From: Poecilobothrus nobilitatus
Taxonomy: Eukaryota > Arthropoda > Insecta > Diptera > Dolichopodidae
DNA: 64,000 nucleotides
Assembly: GCA_947095535.1 (NCBI GenBank)
Contig: OX352773.1
Coordinates: forward strand, 207,348,093 to 207,412,092
Direction: 5' to 3'
Notes under the pieces: model-generated
Database searches by the model: none
Seen by the model: only the letters and a program-made list of their open reading frames with translations
What the model was told of the DNA's origin: nothing
Position numbers and translations under genes: made by a program
Part shown: piece after piece, positions 1 to 15,323 of the stretch
How the letters are laid out: every line of letters starts with the position of its first letter
How positions within the stretch are numbered: position 1 is the stretch's first letter

Positions 1-2306
1 ATATAACAACAAAATCTACCCACTCAAATTGATTAACTACCTAATAATTTATTCCACCCAATGTTTAAATCAATATCCCTATCCTGATTACAATTAAAAT
101 TTTAATCAAAATATCCTTTAACACAATTTTATAAAATAACAAATTTGAATATACTTTAAATACATATTACATACGTACTATTAAAATTTTATATTTTTAA
201 GCTTTAAATTTTATTTTTAAATTTAAAACTATATATGTACATATTACTAAATAACGGTGATGTGAATAAAAAACAAAATAATTTTTTTTTTCTTCTTTGT
301 AATTTATTTACCTGTATCTCCTATCTATTCAGTTAAAATCTATTCGCATCTTATACTTATTTGTTTACTTTTTTTTCATTCTTTTTTAATATTTCTGCTG
401 GATTTTTTTTTTTTTTATCTAAAGCAGTTAAAATGACCTTGTAAATGAATAACCGTACTGCTTGATAAAAAAAAAAGAACACGATTGAAAAATTAAAAAT
501 AACAATAAAATAAAAAAAAAAAACTTTTTGATTTTCAACCAGAAATTTGGACAACCCTGAGAGTTGTTAAAGCAAAACACAAAGCACAACACAACAATAA
601 TAAAAAAAAAAAAAAAGATTTTACCAACTACAAAAATCAATTTTGTTTTTTAGGTACACCAAAATATAGATATAGATATAATATGCAACGCGTTTCAAAT
701 GTTTCGATTATTATGAAGATTTTAACTATAATTTTTTTTTTTTTTTTTTGTGGTTTGAGTTTTAAAGGTTTTGGTGTGCTTTGAAACAATGATTGCATAA
801 AATTTTAATATTTAATTCGATTTAGATTTTATTTAATTAAAAATAGGTATATAATATATGGAATTGTAAATATTGTCAATACTATAAGTACTTATAATAT
901 TTAAGCTAAATAAACAAACAGTTACTTATCTTATTTAACAGTAAATAAAAATAGAACTTTAAAATTAAAATGTTAACGATCAGAAACTAAAAGTATAAAG
1001 TTAAATTTGTATAATTTTGTTTGCATCATAATGACATACATAATATACTGTACACATATACTGCGATTAATGTCAGTCGTAAAACAGTTTATGGATACAT
1101 ACTATACAATCGCAACGTATTGTAATTTTATATTATAGGTTCCTACTTTCTATATTCATATTTCTAGGGATATCAAATATTTAAAATATTAGAATTGTGT
1201 TTAAGTTATAATTAAAAATCTTTAGTATAATAACATTATAATTTGTATAACATAGGATTCTCCTATACCCTTAACAGATGAATAATTAAATCGCTTATAG
1301 TACGGGGGAATAGTTTTAAATTTGAATTTTTTTTTTTATATTTTCTTTTGTTTTGAAAACTTTTTCACTGAATTTATTTTGTAGAAAATTTTGAAATGAA
1401 TCCTTTTATTATTCAAAACTAATTCTTACAGTTTGGTATATAATTTATATTATATATTATAAATTTGATGAATTATCCAATTGTCCACTATATCTTAAGT
1501 AACTACTTTTAGAAATTTAACGAAAATTATTAATTTTAAAGTTTTTATAAGAAATATTTACATTGTATTTCAATTTAGTGAATTTGAATTCTATCTTTGA
1601 TCTAAATTTTAAAAAAATATATATATAAAATTTATGTATCTAAATGTCCAATAGTCATCATTACAATCATTAATTAATCAATCAAAACATAACTTTTATA
1701 TATATATGTACATACATACATAAGAATATATATTCTATTATTATAGAATGAATTTTATTTGTAAAAACTTTGAATAGATATAAATAATTTATATTAAAAC
1801 TATATACATATGTTAGTTATGTAGTTATAAATATTTATTATTACAATTTATTAATTAAATACAGGTTTATTATAATTTAATATACAAAAACAAAATATGA
1901 ATAAAAAATAATTAATAAATAAAGCAGTTCAATCACCTGTAAAAAAAAAAAATTGAAAAATTATAAACAATGATTCATGAAATTAAAATTATTTAAATTT
2001 ATTGAAGGCGCTACAATTTTTTTTTTTTCTTTTCTTTTTCATTACAGTTATCAGCTGATAATTTCATACATAAAAAAAAAAATATTTTTAATTACTTTTG
2101 CATTTGACCGACTTTTTAAAAACTTAATTTATAATTCTTTTTTTTTCATCTCTACTTTTTTTTTTTTTTGTGTATATTCTATAGTTGTTATTAAATTCTA
2201 AACAAAACAAAAAAAAAAAAAAGAACAAGAACAAGCCATTTAATAAAAGAGAAATAAAAAAAAAAGCATTTTTTTTTTCGTCTAGACTTAAATATTAAGT
2301 TTTTGT

Positions 2307-2307
2307 A

Positions 2308-2342
<35 letters not shown>

Positions 2343-2354
2343 TATATATATGTG
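2307..2354. repeat. (TA)n microsatellite, interrupted
   Basis: Alternating TA run broken once by CAC, near 2334-2338. Confidence 0.9.
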
Positions 2355-4299
2355 TATTTTTCTTTTTTCCTTTTTTGTAGTACTTTTTAAAATACCACCT
2401 AGGGACTTTATTTTTTTTTTTGGTTTTCATTTCTCAAATACCTACCAAAAAAATTTTTTTTATTCTATCCGCATTTTTGTTTCTTATAGGAATACTTAAA
2501 TTATCTTATTTGATGATACATAAATCAAATAATAATTTTTGGGTATCATTCATTCATTCATTCAGTTATTTTTATTATTTTTGTTGTGTTGGGGTGTGTA
2601 TGATTCATTAATGATAGCAATCTTATCTTGATTAGCGTAAAATTATGATTTTTTTTTATTTTTTATTTTTTTTTTATTTATGTTTCATACATTTTATACG
2701 GAAAAAAGGGATTCGACGACTAAATCATGACCTGACCCATTATAAAAGATTGATATGATTTTAATATAACTTTTTTTTATTTTATTTTTTTTCAGAATTT
2801 TAAGCTTTTTAAATTACTAAAAAAATGTAAACATTTAAAACGTAAATAAAAAAAGTGTATAACATTATAAATCGTATATTCATCTATATGTCGATATCGT
2901 GTGTGTTTATATACATAGATAATATAAAATAAAAATGAAATTTAAAAAAAAAAATCGAATACTTACCGATTATTATGATGGTTTATATAAATAAAGTATG
3001 TCAACACAGCATAATAAATTTGCGGCGACAGATGTCGTAAATGATATATGTATTTTGTTTTTTTTTTTTTTATAAGGATATAAGAATTAAACTTTTATTA
3101 AATTATGTAAATATACAATATATATTTTCTTTTATACTCATGTTCTTTTTATTAAATCAAAAATGAGCATGTAATACATACATAACATAACATATATAAT
3201 ATCTTCATATAAGTGTACTTAGAGTAATTATTAAATATAAAAAAATAAATTGGTTTTTTTCTTTTCTTTTATATAAATAATAAGAAATAAATATGTACCT
3301 ACCACGTTTTTCTGGACCACGTTAACATTATATTTACCTTTAAGATATATCAAATTATATGTGGCACTTCCAAGTGCATAATATATATGTATATGTATTT
3401 GAATATGTTTATATAAATTTAAATATCCTTTTATAGTTTATATAACAATAAGATATTATATTGTACAATATAGTATTGTAGATAAATTACTATATAAAGG
3501 ATTAAGAAGATGCAATAAACATATATTTGTACATATGTATATATATATTAAATTAAATATATATATAAATAAATTTTATGCATTGTTCAAGAGTGTATAT
3601 GTATCTTTTACTTTGTTATGATTTTTTTTTAAGTTTTGTTTTGTTTTTGCCTTAAGTTGAAAATGTGTTTTTTTTTTTTTTTTGGTGTGTACGATAACGA
3701 TTCTATAGCGGTAGCGATATAACTGTATATAACAAAATTGTAAATATACAGGATTAGATAAAAGTAAAAAAAAAAAAAGAATTTGTAGAAATTTCTTCAT
3801 GTTTGTACATATGGACAATTCATACTCGCGTGCCGTTTTTTTTTTTCTGTTCTTTGGTTTTTTTTAATTTTTTTTTTTATTTTTCGTCTGTTAAAAAAAA
3901 GCTTTTAACCCTTTTTCTTTATTATATCTTTTGCTTGTTTTTTTTTCTTTGGGTCGCGGGGAAAGAAAATTCGAAAACAATAAAAAAAAAAAAACAAAAG
4001 GCCCATAAATTGTTTTAAGAAAAGATAAAAGACGAACGAACCGAAGAAAAAAAAATAAGAATAACAATAAACGGAAAGAGTTTTTTATGAATTGGATTTT
4101 TCTAGTTGCTTGCCTTTTCTTTCTTGCAAAGTTCTCCTATCAAATGAAATGGTTGATTTGTACTATACTATAAAATTTGTGTGCTTTATTTGTTCTTTGT
4201 TTTGAGGTTTCTCTTTTTGAACATCGACTGAAGACATTGTCGATGTCATTTGGAATGATGATGTTTATAAATTAATACTAGTGTGTATTATATGCTTCG

Positions 4300-4327
4300 T
4301 TTTTTTTTTTTTTTTTTTTTTTTTTTT
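4300..4327. repeat. Poly(T) run of 28
   Basis: Uninterrupted T homopolymer, one of the longest in the window. Its exact length could be affected by sequencing or assembly error. Confidence 0.85.
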
Positions 4328-5801
4328 GAAACTTGTAATCCTATAACTACTGATCCTAGTATTATTTCTTGATTGGTTATTCATTTTTAAAGGCAATGAT
4401 GTTTAGATAATATGAAAGTGTGAATGTACTTACCTAAGATATATACATTACATATATATATACAAACATTTTGATATGATAAAAAGCTTACAAAAAAAAA
4501 ATGGAGGAAAATATTATAATAATAATAGTGCGGGTAAAAATCCTTTAAGTAAATTTCAATGTTCACAAATCAGCTGTTTTTTTTTTATTGTTTTTATTCC
4601 TGTCTTTTATTGTTTTTGTTTTGGTTGTCAATTCTATTATTTTTTTTTTTTTTTTGTTTTTAAATATGAATGAATTTTTATATCATTGAAAAAAAAATAA
4701 ACAAGAATTAAGAAAAAAGAGGAATAATATAAGACAACAGGCAGCATAATGATGATTGATGACCAAAACAAAACAGTTTTCTTTATAATATTTTAATTGC
4801 TCTTTAAAATTAAAGTACAAAAGAAATTAAGCAATTTCAATAAGGGTAATGATAACTTTTTAATGATAAGTATTACGAATCTCATTAAAAAGGATGTCAA
4901 AAGGTTTTATCGTTTTATTTATAAATAAATAAATAAAATAAATTTTAGATATTTAAAATAAATATTTTTAATTAATTTATAAAAGTTTAATATAATAACA
5001 TATAATTATAATTATATAATTAATAAAAGTACCTATAAATAATTTAAAATTCGAACAAAGTCAGTCGAAAGCAGTAAATTTGTAGTTTGAAAATAAAAAT
5101 CTTTTTTAAATTTTTTTTAAATTAATACGGAATTTTATCTTGATCTTTATTTCTTTTAAAAAAAAATATATGTATCTATTGTATATATTTTAAAAAAAAT
5201 TGCGACATATAAACGATTATTTTCATTAGTATGTTTAAAACAATTCTTATCAAATACGATATGACCTTTATCGTAATTTTGTTATCATAGTGTTAATCAA
5301 ACCTTTTGATTTTGTAATTTTATTTTTTTCTTTTGTATAATTTTAGATAGGTAGTTTATTTATTTGCTGATTTACCGTCAAAATTTATTTAAATGCGAAC
5401 ACAATTATAAGACAGGGTGTTTGTTTACAATTTTCAAATGTTTCTATATAGAATCAGAATTAAATAAAGTAAAATAAAAATTAAATAATCCAATCCTATA
5501 CAGATAAATTAATATATCTATATTTTTTGTACAGAGTTTAAGATGACAGAGTCAAGATAAAATATCCTTTTTCTTATTTGGTTCGTTCGATTCGACATAT
5601 TAATTTAATCGTTATACAAAAGTTTTTGCAAATGGTTATAAAAAAAATGTAAAAGTAAAAAAGTAAAAAAAAAATAATGATAAGTATTTACTTTATGATC
5701 GCGTAATCAACTGTGAATATTTTAATAAGGTAAACATCTTTTTTCAACTCTTTTTTTTTTATTTTAATTGTTTTTCTTGTATAACAAACAATTGAATGTG
5801 G

Positions 5802-5828
5802 TATAAAACTCCCACACTATTGACGTCA
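5802..5828 (+). promoter_or_regulatory. Possible TATA box plus palindromic CRE
   Basis: TATAAA at 5802-5807 is followed 13 bases later by a perfect TGACGTCA at 5821-5828, the consensus CREB/ATF site. A (TCG)n-containing stretch, unusually C+G-rich for this DNA, follows. TATAAA alone is expected often in such A+T-rich sequence, so most of the weight rests on the CRE. It could be a distal promoter or enhancer of the downstream plus-strand gene, but no transcript structure shows this. Confidence 0.25.
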
Positions 5829-7057
5829 TCGTTTATTGTCATTTCAAATATTATAATCATCGTTCTCGTCGTCGTCGCATAATCAACATAAGAAGTAAAC
5901 TTGTGTTATTTATTTATTTTACTTTGAAATTTTTTACATTTATGAATCATTTTTCTCTTTTTGTTTTATTTTTCTCATTCTTCAGATAAAATTTTATTTC
6001 ATTTTTGGCTTTCATAAAACCATAATCATTATCATCGTCATCAGTCATCACCATATCTACATATAATCATTAGCAGCATCAATATCATCAATAAAAGTAA
6101 ATACTTTGTAACAACAAAAAACAAAAAACAACAAAACATAATCGAGAAAAAATTTTCCAATTCAAAATTTTCCACAAGACGACAGCGAAAAAAAAAATAT
6201 ATAAAGCGTAAAATATTTTTAAAAAATCATATGGTAGAGGGATATTTATATAATTTATATAAAAAAACAAATCATATACCTATATGTATATGAAATATAC
6301 TTTATGTCTGTACTTTATGTCTGATTCAAATTTATTACAATAAATTTAAAACTTATTTTTTTTTTATATAAATAAATTACATATATGTAAACATACATCC
6401 ATACATTTTAGATATGATAGGTATATAGGTACATACGTGAACACATATTATATTACAGACTAAACTAAGTAAATTTTTTTTTGGTAGTATCTATATACAT
6501 TGCCTTTCATTTAATTTTGCAACCTTCTCCTATACTACAATTTCTTAAGCGTACGACAGTAACCTTCGACATTCATCAAGTGATTTTAAATTTATGTTTT
6601 AAATATATATTTGATTGTATGTTGATATGTACGTGTATATTACGATAAAATTTCAACTAACTTCAATCGCAATTTATTTATGTTTTGTTTTGCTTTTTCA
6701 AAGTTTTTTGTTTATATACATATATACAAATTACAAACATATTATTTACTTGTGTTTTTACTTGTTTTTTTTATTATTTTTTTTATTATTTTTTATTAAG
6801 TTTTTATTTTTTTTTTGAAATTTGAATCCCTTTTTCGTTTATTGGCGAAAATTCTATTGTAAGATATTCGCAATTTATTTTAATCCTGCAATTTCTAACA
6901 TATGGACATAGATCCTATAGATATATTTAATATATATACATATACATAAATTGATGTATATAATGTATAAGCGGAATCTATACCCAATATAATATGACAT
7001 GCATTTAAATGATGATGTGAATAGTTAATAGTATGGTTGATAATTTAAATACATACA

Positions 7058-7060
<3 letters not shown>

Positions 7061-7100
<40 letters not shown>
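7061..7100. repeat. (AT)20 microsatellite
   Basis: Perfect 40-base AT dinucleotide run, flanked by similar ACATACATTC and ACATTCATTT sequences. Confidence 0.95.
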
Positions 7101-7104
<4 letters not shown>

Positions 7105-10100
7105 TCATTTGTAAACAATATTTTCGACATTGTAGTATGCAAGTTGGACAAGTCGCGTGCTCTTTTTCAACAAAAAGAAAAGAAAAAAAAAATTTATCTT
7201 TTCTTTTCTATCATATTTGGAAGAAAAAAACAATATCACGAATAAAATCATCAATATTAGTCATAACAAACATAGGTACATACGTATCTATGTATGTAAA
7301 AATATACAAATGCATGTGTTTAAATTTGTCCTTCTTTTTTCAGTGATTTTTTTTATTCAAAATTGTGTTTCCTTTTAAATATATAAACATGATTTTGGTC
7401 CTTTGAAAAAAAAAATTGAGACGACGTCGTTTAATACACATATTATGTATAATATAAAGGGAATTATTTTAAACTCCAACCCCTTCCTATTTTTTTGTCT
7501 TATAATTTTTATTTGAATGGTAGTAGTAGGTGGAAAACATTTTTTTTTTTAAGGTTTGTCAAAATGTCGATTTTATACGACTTTTTGACAATTGTTATTT
7601 TTTTTTTTTCAATTTATTAAAAGGAGACGATTATTATTACAATATGCAATGATTTTCCGCACTATATTTTTTATACATTTTTGTTGTAATTTTATCATGG
7701 GGAAAATAATTGTCAATGTCACCCAATTTATAAAATGACTGGGATATTTTATGGTGATTACAAGGATTTATTAAGTGTAATTTAATGACAATTTTAAATA
7801 TTTTGATTTAAAATGATTTCTTCTATTTTTCATTATTTTTAGGTCACTTGATGTCTTTTTTATTTTTTAGTTTTGATTTTTGTGAATTTATAAATATATT
7901 ATTAATTTATATATCAAAATAATACTTTAAATATATCTATATGCGTGTAAATATATTAAATATATTTTGTTTGGCCTAGTTTATTTATATTCTATAACTA
8001 ATCATATTCAAAAAAAGTATTCTTAAAATCGTTTACATATCAACAGGTTAATATTTTTAAAATAACACTTAATGTACCTTTTTACGCATTTATATGTTCC
8101 TTTTATTTAAAATCAATATATATATATATATATATTTTTGATTTTGAATTATTTATAAAAATATTATGTATTGCATATTTTCATAAATGAATTTATTTTT
8201 ATGAATAAATTTCGTTTTATGTTTAAAAATAGTATTGTAGTAGTATAGTATATAGTATGTATTTAAATATCTATATATATACTTATGTGTTCTATAAATG
8301 AAATGATTTACGATAATAAACAAAATAATTATATATATAATATAGTCGTATAGTAAAAGAATTTGTTATTACATTTTATTTAATTCATTAAGTAATTAAT
8401 ACGTTAATGCCAACCCTTCATATACTCATAAAATTTTTACTATTCTAAAGAGAATATAGCTAGTATATTATAGTTTAGTTATTATAAATATTATACAATT
8501 GCAATAAAAAAAAAGGTTTTGTTATGCAACAATGTTGTAAAATGTTATCAAGAGTGTTACTACCCATAAATTCAACATTATTTAATTGCTAATTATGAAA
8601 TAAGTTTGACAACAGTATTAAGTACTTGTATTTGTAAAAAAAAAAACATGTGTAGAAAAGTGAACACATACGTTTTTTAATTCTTTATATATTTGTACAT
8701 ATTATATATAAGTAAATTGTTTTTTAATTAATATATTTAGATTTGGTTTTTTGTTTTTTTTTTTTTGTTTTAAATCTTAATTCTTAATATTTTGTGAGCT
8801 TTGTAATTATTTTTTTTTTTTGACTATTGTAATCTTTTTTTTGTTCATTTTATTTAAAATGAATTTATTGAATAATTCTAAGAGAATTTATATTATGCCA
8901 TTATGCGAATGAATAAGTGAATGAATTGAAAAGACAATTAAAATGTTTTATTCTACTTCATGATTCATTTTATTAAAATTAACTTAAAGCATGTAATAAC
9001 TATTTGCCTTACAATATTGTAAGACTAATTTTTTATGTGCTAAATTTTACTAAACTTATAGATTCATTTTTGATAGTGATCTTTTATATAAAAATGATAA
9101 TCATATTTAAGATCATATCAGCGTTCCTGTGTTGCGTTAAATGTGTAATACATATTTTAAATTATAACAAAAACTTATAGATAAGTCGTTAGTTAAAGTT
9201 TAGTTTAGTTAAAAATTTAGTTAAAGTAATTTCTATGGAAAGTTTTCATGGTTTGAATGAAATCAAAAATAAAAAATGAATAATTGAAAATTTATAACTA
9301 AATAGTTTAGTTTAATTTTAATTCTTTTAGCAGTTTTATTAAATTTTACTTAAAAATCAATTATAGACACTTGAGCAGAAAAAAGGTATACCATAGCTTA
9401 ACACTTAGGGGTATAGTTTATATAATTTTAGTAAATTAAGCAATATTTGATCTTTTATATTTAAAAAGATATTGATTTCTTACTTTTTAATAAATCATTA
9501 TTTTATTCTATTTTAAATGTATTTTAATAATATTTTCACATAATATTTTGAATATCCTTTTATAAGATCAATTCTAATATATAATAGATTATATAAGTGG
9601 TTATAATATATAATATTCCACTTACGCATGCATATACGATATAAAAATAATTAGTTATTTTACGATCTTTGAAAAAGAATCCTTGATATATTATTATGGT
9701 TTATTTCTTTTGTTTTTATCCTTTTTTTTTTAATTTTTACTATTTAATAAAGCATATAAAAAAAGCTTTATACATATAACTATTAATATGTATTTATGTA
9801 CATATATATATTATATTGACGATAACAACATTAAAACAAAGGCAAAAACATCAATTATCAAAAATCAATTTATTTCTTAAACATATTATATAATGTTAGA
9901 CAATAAAGCGCCCTTTGTTTTATTCCTATTTTTGAAAATAAAACTAATATATAAAACAAAAAGAAAAAGGGAAAAAGTGATGGAAAATTAAAAAGAAAAA
10001 AAAAATCTCTTAAATATTAAATTTTATTCCTTTGTTTTCATTTTTGGGTTCCCTTTTTATTTTATAAAAGTTGTTTTCTTCAACCGATGAACTATTTTCA

Positions 10101-13100
10101 TTATCATCTATCTATACTAAATTATATTTATTTACATATTATACAGTAGAATCATACTCAAATAAACTTCAATTCAAACTCTATATTATGTATAAAGGAA
10201 AAATCATGAAAACTATTAACTGAAATAAAAAAAAAAAATTCTAAAATTAATAACAAAATATTGAGAAGATCCTTGAATAAATTGTTGTCAGTTAGCATCC
10301 GTTAGTATAGCAAAGAAATGTCGATACCGTGGTATATTTCTGGTATATTTAGCATATTTTGTTTGTCGAAAATAGATCAAATAATAGAAAATAATAGAAT
10401 GAATATTTTATAATGTTTATAATTATTTAAGAATTATTCTTGTTTTCATTTTTGTGTTTTCACTGTACGTATATTCACTTTTACTCATTTTTTTTTTAAA
10501 CTTTTGATGATTATATATATATACATAATATAATATGTGTATATGTATACATATAATAAAAAAGTTATTGAGGTATTATCATTTTTCTTCGAAATTGAAA
10601 ATGTCGCAAAAGGATATAATATAAATACTATACATATGTATTTATATATATGTATATAACATATTATCAAAAAGTATAGAAAAAAAAAGAACTTTTTTAA
10701 CCTACACACAAACCTTAATATTTAATATTATCCTTACATAAATAAATAAAAAGCAAAAATAAAAGAAAAACCTACCCATTTTATGTTATAATATTATATA
10801 GAAATATTATATGTATGTATATATATAAATATAAATATATACATATATAAAATAGAAGGTGAATTAATACAAATGTATATGTTATATTGTATATATGGCA
10901 AAACATAGTTAGAGGGTGTTCTACCTACATTCTAGCAAAATACATATTTCTTTGAAACTCATTCTTGAGTTTTTTTTTATCGTTCGGTTTAATTTTTCTT
11001 TTTTTTCTTTGCCATTTTTTGAAGAGGGAGTTGGGTTCAATTTATTATATTGGTTTGGTTGTGTCAATCCTCTTAACAACATTCTGTCTATTACTCATCC
11101 TTTCTACTTTCCAATTTTTCCTTCTTTCAGTTTTATTAAAGATTTTTTGCCTTTTTTTTTTTTTATAAATATTACAATTTTCAGCCTTCGCATTATATCG
11201 TCGTCTTTACCTTCTACCCATTCTGGAAATTAAACGAGAAAAAACAACACTACAAACATGAGTTTTTTGCTTTTTAGATACAATATTCTATATTTTATAT
11301 ATGAAAATACTCTTGTATAATATACAGTATAATATTCTAATATTGCAAATGTTATATTTTAAGGCATCACTACGTACATAAAACAAAAAATAAAAAAAAA
11401 AGAAATAGGAAAAAAATATTAGGAAAAATTTTATTTTTCATTAGAAAAATAAAACAAAAAAAAAAGGAAAAATAAAATACAAAAAAAAAAAGCTAAAGGA
11501 AAATTGTTGGTTTTACTTATATTACGTACTATAAATATATCTTCTAATACATATCACAAACCATACCCTCCTTTTTTATATTTTCTAAGTTATAAAAGGA
11601 TATATATACACATAATATATGTATATAATATAAATGTATATTATTATATCGTAAAAAAAAAGATTCTATACCTTGGTACGATATAAAAATAGAAGGACAT
11701 TTTTTTTTATTTTTATTTTTTCTTTCTTATATCACCCTATATTAATAAGTATGTATAGTACATTTTTTTTTATATAACTTTCCTCTATAAATTTTTATTC
11801 TTTTCAAGCATGAGGGTAACAAAGAAAGTACAATAAAAATAACAACAACAGCAGCAAAAAAAAATAGGAACACGTGTAGAATATAAGAAGAAAATGGAAC
11901 AAAAAGTAAAAAAACACATTTTTAGATTAAAAATATACAAAATAAAATAAAATAAAATCTAAGCTCATAGAAATTGTAGTATTTTTCGATATTATATTGT
12001 TCTTGTTGTTGTTGATATTGTGTTGTATAAGGATAAAAACTGAAAATAAGGGGCTAAATGAATTCAGAAGTAAAATGAAAACTACAACAACAATATAATA
12101 CTAACAACTGTATAACAAAATGCCAAAAATACAAAAAACAAAAAAAAATTATAGATGTATTATAATAGTATGATCAGGGAAAGGAATTTTTGTTTGTTGT
12201 TTTTGTTTTATTTTCTTTCCAAAGTACAAAAATAAAAAAGGCAAAAATGAACAGACAATAATTTTTTTTTTTTTTTTGTTCGAAGGGGTAGGTGGAAATC
12301 ATCCTGAACATTTTATCTGTACCATAACCTAAGAAATAAGGATAAACATGCATATAAAAAATTCTTTGTATACGGAATATGTATACTATACAAAATAATA
12401 TAAAATCTGAAAATAAAAAAAATAAAAATGAAACATCAAAATGAAATAAAAGTTTAAATATAGTACAATATACACAATATACAAAAATAAATATACATAT
12501 GTATGTACAATATATACACTTTTGATTTTATATTGAAAAAAAAGGATAAGAAATAAGGCAAGGCTACTTCTAAATGCTTTGCCTTCTGCTTTTTATCCTG
12601 TATTTCGTTGACGTTCATTCGTTCGTTCATTCATTGCTGTTTTATTTTTGCTTTTGTTCTCGTTGATATTTTATCATCATCATAGTATACTTACAGAGTA
12701 TACACCTTAAATACATTTTGCATTATTATAGTTAGTGTTTGTTTTTTTTTTTTTATTTTTTTTATTTTCCCTTCGGATTTTTGTATTTTTAGTTCAGAAT
12801 TATTTTATTTTTATAATCAACAGAATCATCCATACAATACTTCGTAAATTGTACACAAGCTAAATGTATAGAATTTGTTTTTATCTTTTTTTTTATGAAA
12901 ACAAAACTGTACGATGAACTGAAGAACGGAACGGAATTGTTGGATATTAAAAATTGTGTTTGCTTTCATCAAAACGGAGCAAAATGAATAAAAAAAAAAA
13001 AACTGGAATTGAGGATAAGAAAAAATGTTTTTTAATTTTTTTTTATATTTATTTCGTATTTAAAAAAAAAGGAAAAATGAAAAGGGGAAAACCAAAGAAA

Positions 13101-15281
13101 AGAAAAATTTTACATTATAGCATGGTTGCAATTTCAATTGGAATTTTAAAAGGTGACTGGACTGAAAAATAAAGAGCATGATCGATCAATTGTTATCATA
13201 AAATATAAGTTTCGAAAATCAACTAAGTAAAGGTTGATTTCAGTTTTTTCAGCTAGATTTCAACTGGTGTAATTTTACTGTTGCTCCATGATAAGAGTGG
13301 AATGGGGAAAAATCTCTTTTTTAAATATTTACATACTACAGCTGAGTAGAAATGCAATTTTTAGCTATGACTGAAGTCGAACACTTCTATAAATAATACA
13401 AAATTATCTTTTCTTCATTAACATGTTGATTTTTTTTTTATTTTGGCTGCATTTTGTTGATTATTCTGGTTGAACTGCAGATAGTCAACGTTGAGTCATC
13501 AACTATCCACTATTTGCATCATCATGTAAATATAACGTTCAATTTATCTGAGGGGTGTATTCGGTTGATTTATTTCTAAATATAGAAATTATTGAAAAGA
13601 AGTGAAGGTTGTTTAATTAGGCTATATTTGAAATTGTTTGTTAGTAAATTAGAAAATTTGATGTTACTGTAATTTATATCTTCTGACTTTAAATAAACAC
13701 ACATGTATTAGGACTTGATTAGGAATAGCCACATTGATCAAAATGATAACAATGAAGGAATTTTTTTTTTTTAAATCTGTCAAGATCTACTTAATTTTCA
13801 ATTTTGTATATTTCATTGGAAGACTAAGATGTTTCGAATACTACTTTGTTTGTCAAATTAAATTTAGATCTTTACTATTGATCCTACAGTATAACCAAAA
13901 ACGTTGCGGAAGTTGTTTTGAGTTACTTCAAAAAATTTATTATATTTTATAACTGGTAAAGGTATAATAACTTTTTACTATCATCATTATCAACTAAACA
14001 AAAACAAAACGAACGAAAAAATAAATGTGTTTAATAAATTGGAATTTTTGAATTGTATGGAATTGGGTACCATGATATAAGCAACAACTATATAATACAA
14101 AATATAAGTATAAAAATTCAACTAACTTAATTCATTTCAACAGATCAGTGTTGTTCTTCTTGTTTTTTTCTTTTATTTTTTCATAATACCTACGCTTCAA
14201 TTTCTTACTTGTTCGACTCTTACCTACCACCATTTACTATTACTATATGTAGTATGTACATTGTACATATATTTCAGTTTGGTTCAGTTTGTTTCGGTTT
14301 AATTTAGTTTGAAAGAAACAAAAAAAAAATTTTTTGTTTTTTTGTGTATGGATGGTTGCTAGAGAAGAGCTATTGGTTGTAAAAACGACACCAATAATAT
14401 AACAATAATAATAACAAAAAATATTTCTCCTCTTAAAAAATACCAGTTGTTGGATTTTTTTTTTTCCTTTTTGTTATTGTTGTTTTGTTGCTGTTTTATA
14501 ATAATGCTCTGATTGTATACTGCTGTATTAACAAAAAAAAAATAAAAAAATAAAAATGAGTTCGGAGCTCTTACTTCTATAATACCAAGAGCTCTGTATA
14601 TCATTAAAAATGTACAGCTATATTGCAACATATACAGCTTAACAAATGCTATCTATATATTGTATAGTTTGTTGTATCTTTCTGTTGTTTTTTTTTTTTT
14701 TTTAATTTTAAAAATATTAATGTTCGGAATATACATATATGTATGTACATTATATCTTTTAGTACTGAATATTTTGTGTCGGTTTTATCGGGTAGAAATA
14801 TATTCATACACTTTTTTATATACATACATAATGTATGTATCTTGTAGATATTGTATTGTTGCATATTGAATTCTTTTCAAACGTTCATAATTTTAAAAAT
14901 GTATTAAAATTATAAATAAAAATTAAGTTGAATGAAATTGAAGTGGATTGGATAAAAAAAAATTTTAATTCATCTTATTGGTTCATGACGTTTTCTGTTG
15001 AACTTGTTGGTTTGAATAAAAACTAAGTCATTATTAAGTATCAAAATTAGATATTCGACTACTCTTATTTTCTTAATATCATATACATACATACTCAAAT
15101 ACAGTTTCCAGATTAATATGTACAGTTTTGCTTTTAAAATAGTTAGTAGTAGTTAGTACCATTTCCTTTGTCAAAAAAGGTCTCTCGATTTCAATAACAG
15201 ATATAAGGCTGCAGTGCTGCACTAGGCATACTAAATATTCTTCATTTAGGCTATACTCTTTGCAATACGTAACTACCATAA

Positions 15282-15323
15282 ACTACATAAACTATCAAGG
15301 CCGTAACTGACAGTTTATGTAGT
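15282..15323. repeat. Perfect 12-bp inverted repeat (hairpin)
   Basis: ACTACATAAACT at 15282-15293 and its exact reverse complement at 15312-15323 enclose an 18-base spacer. The pair could form a stem-loop. No coding context is seen. Confidence 0.6.

Noticed and set aside
10916..11233. 105-residue plus-strand frame
   Set aside because: Phe/Ser/Leu-rich product of T- and C-rich sequence, with no splice context and no recognisable domain.
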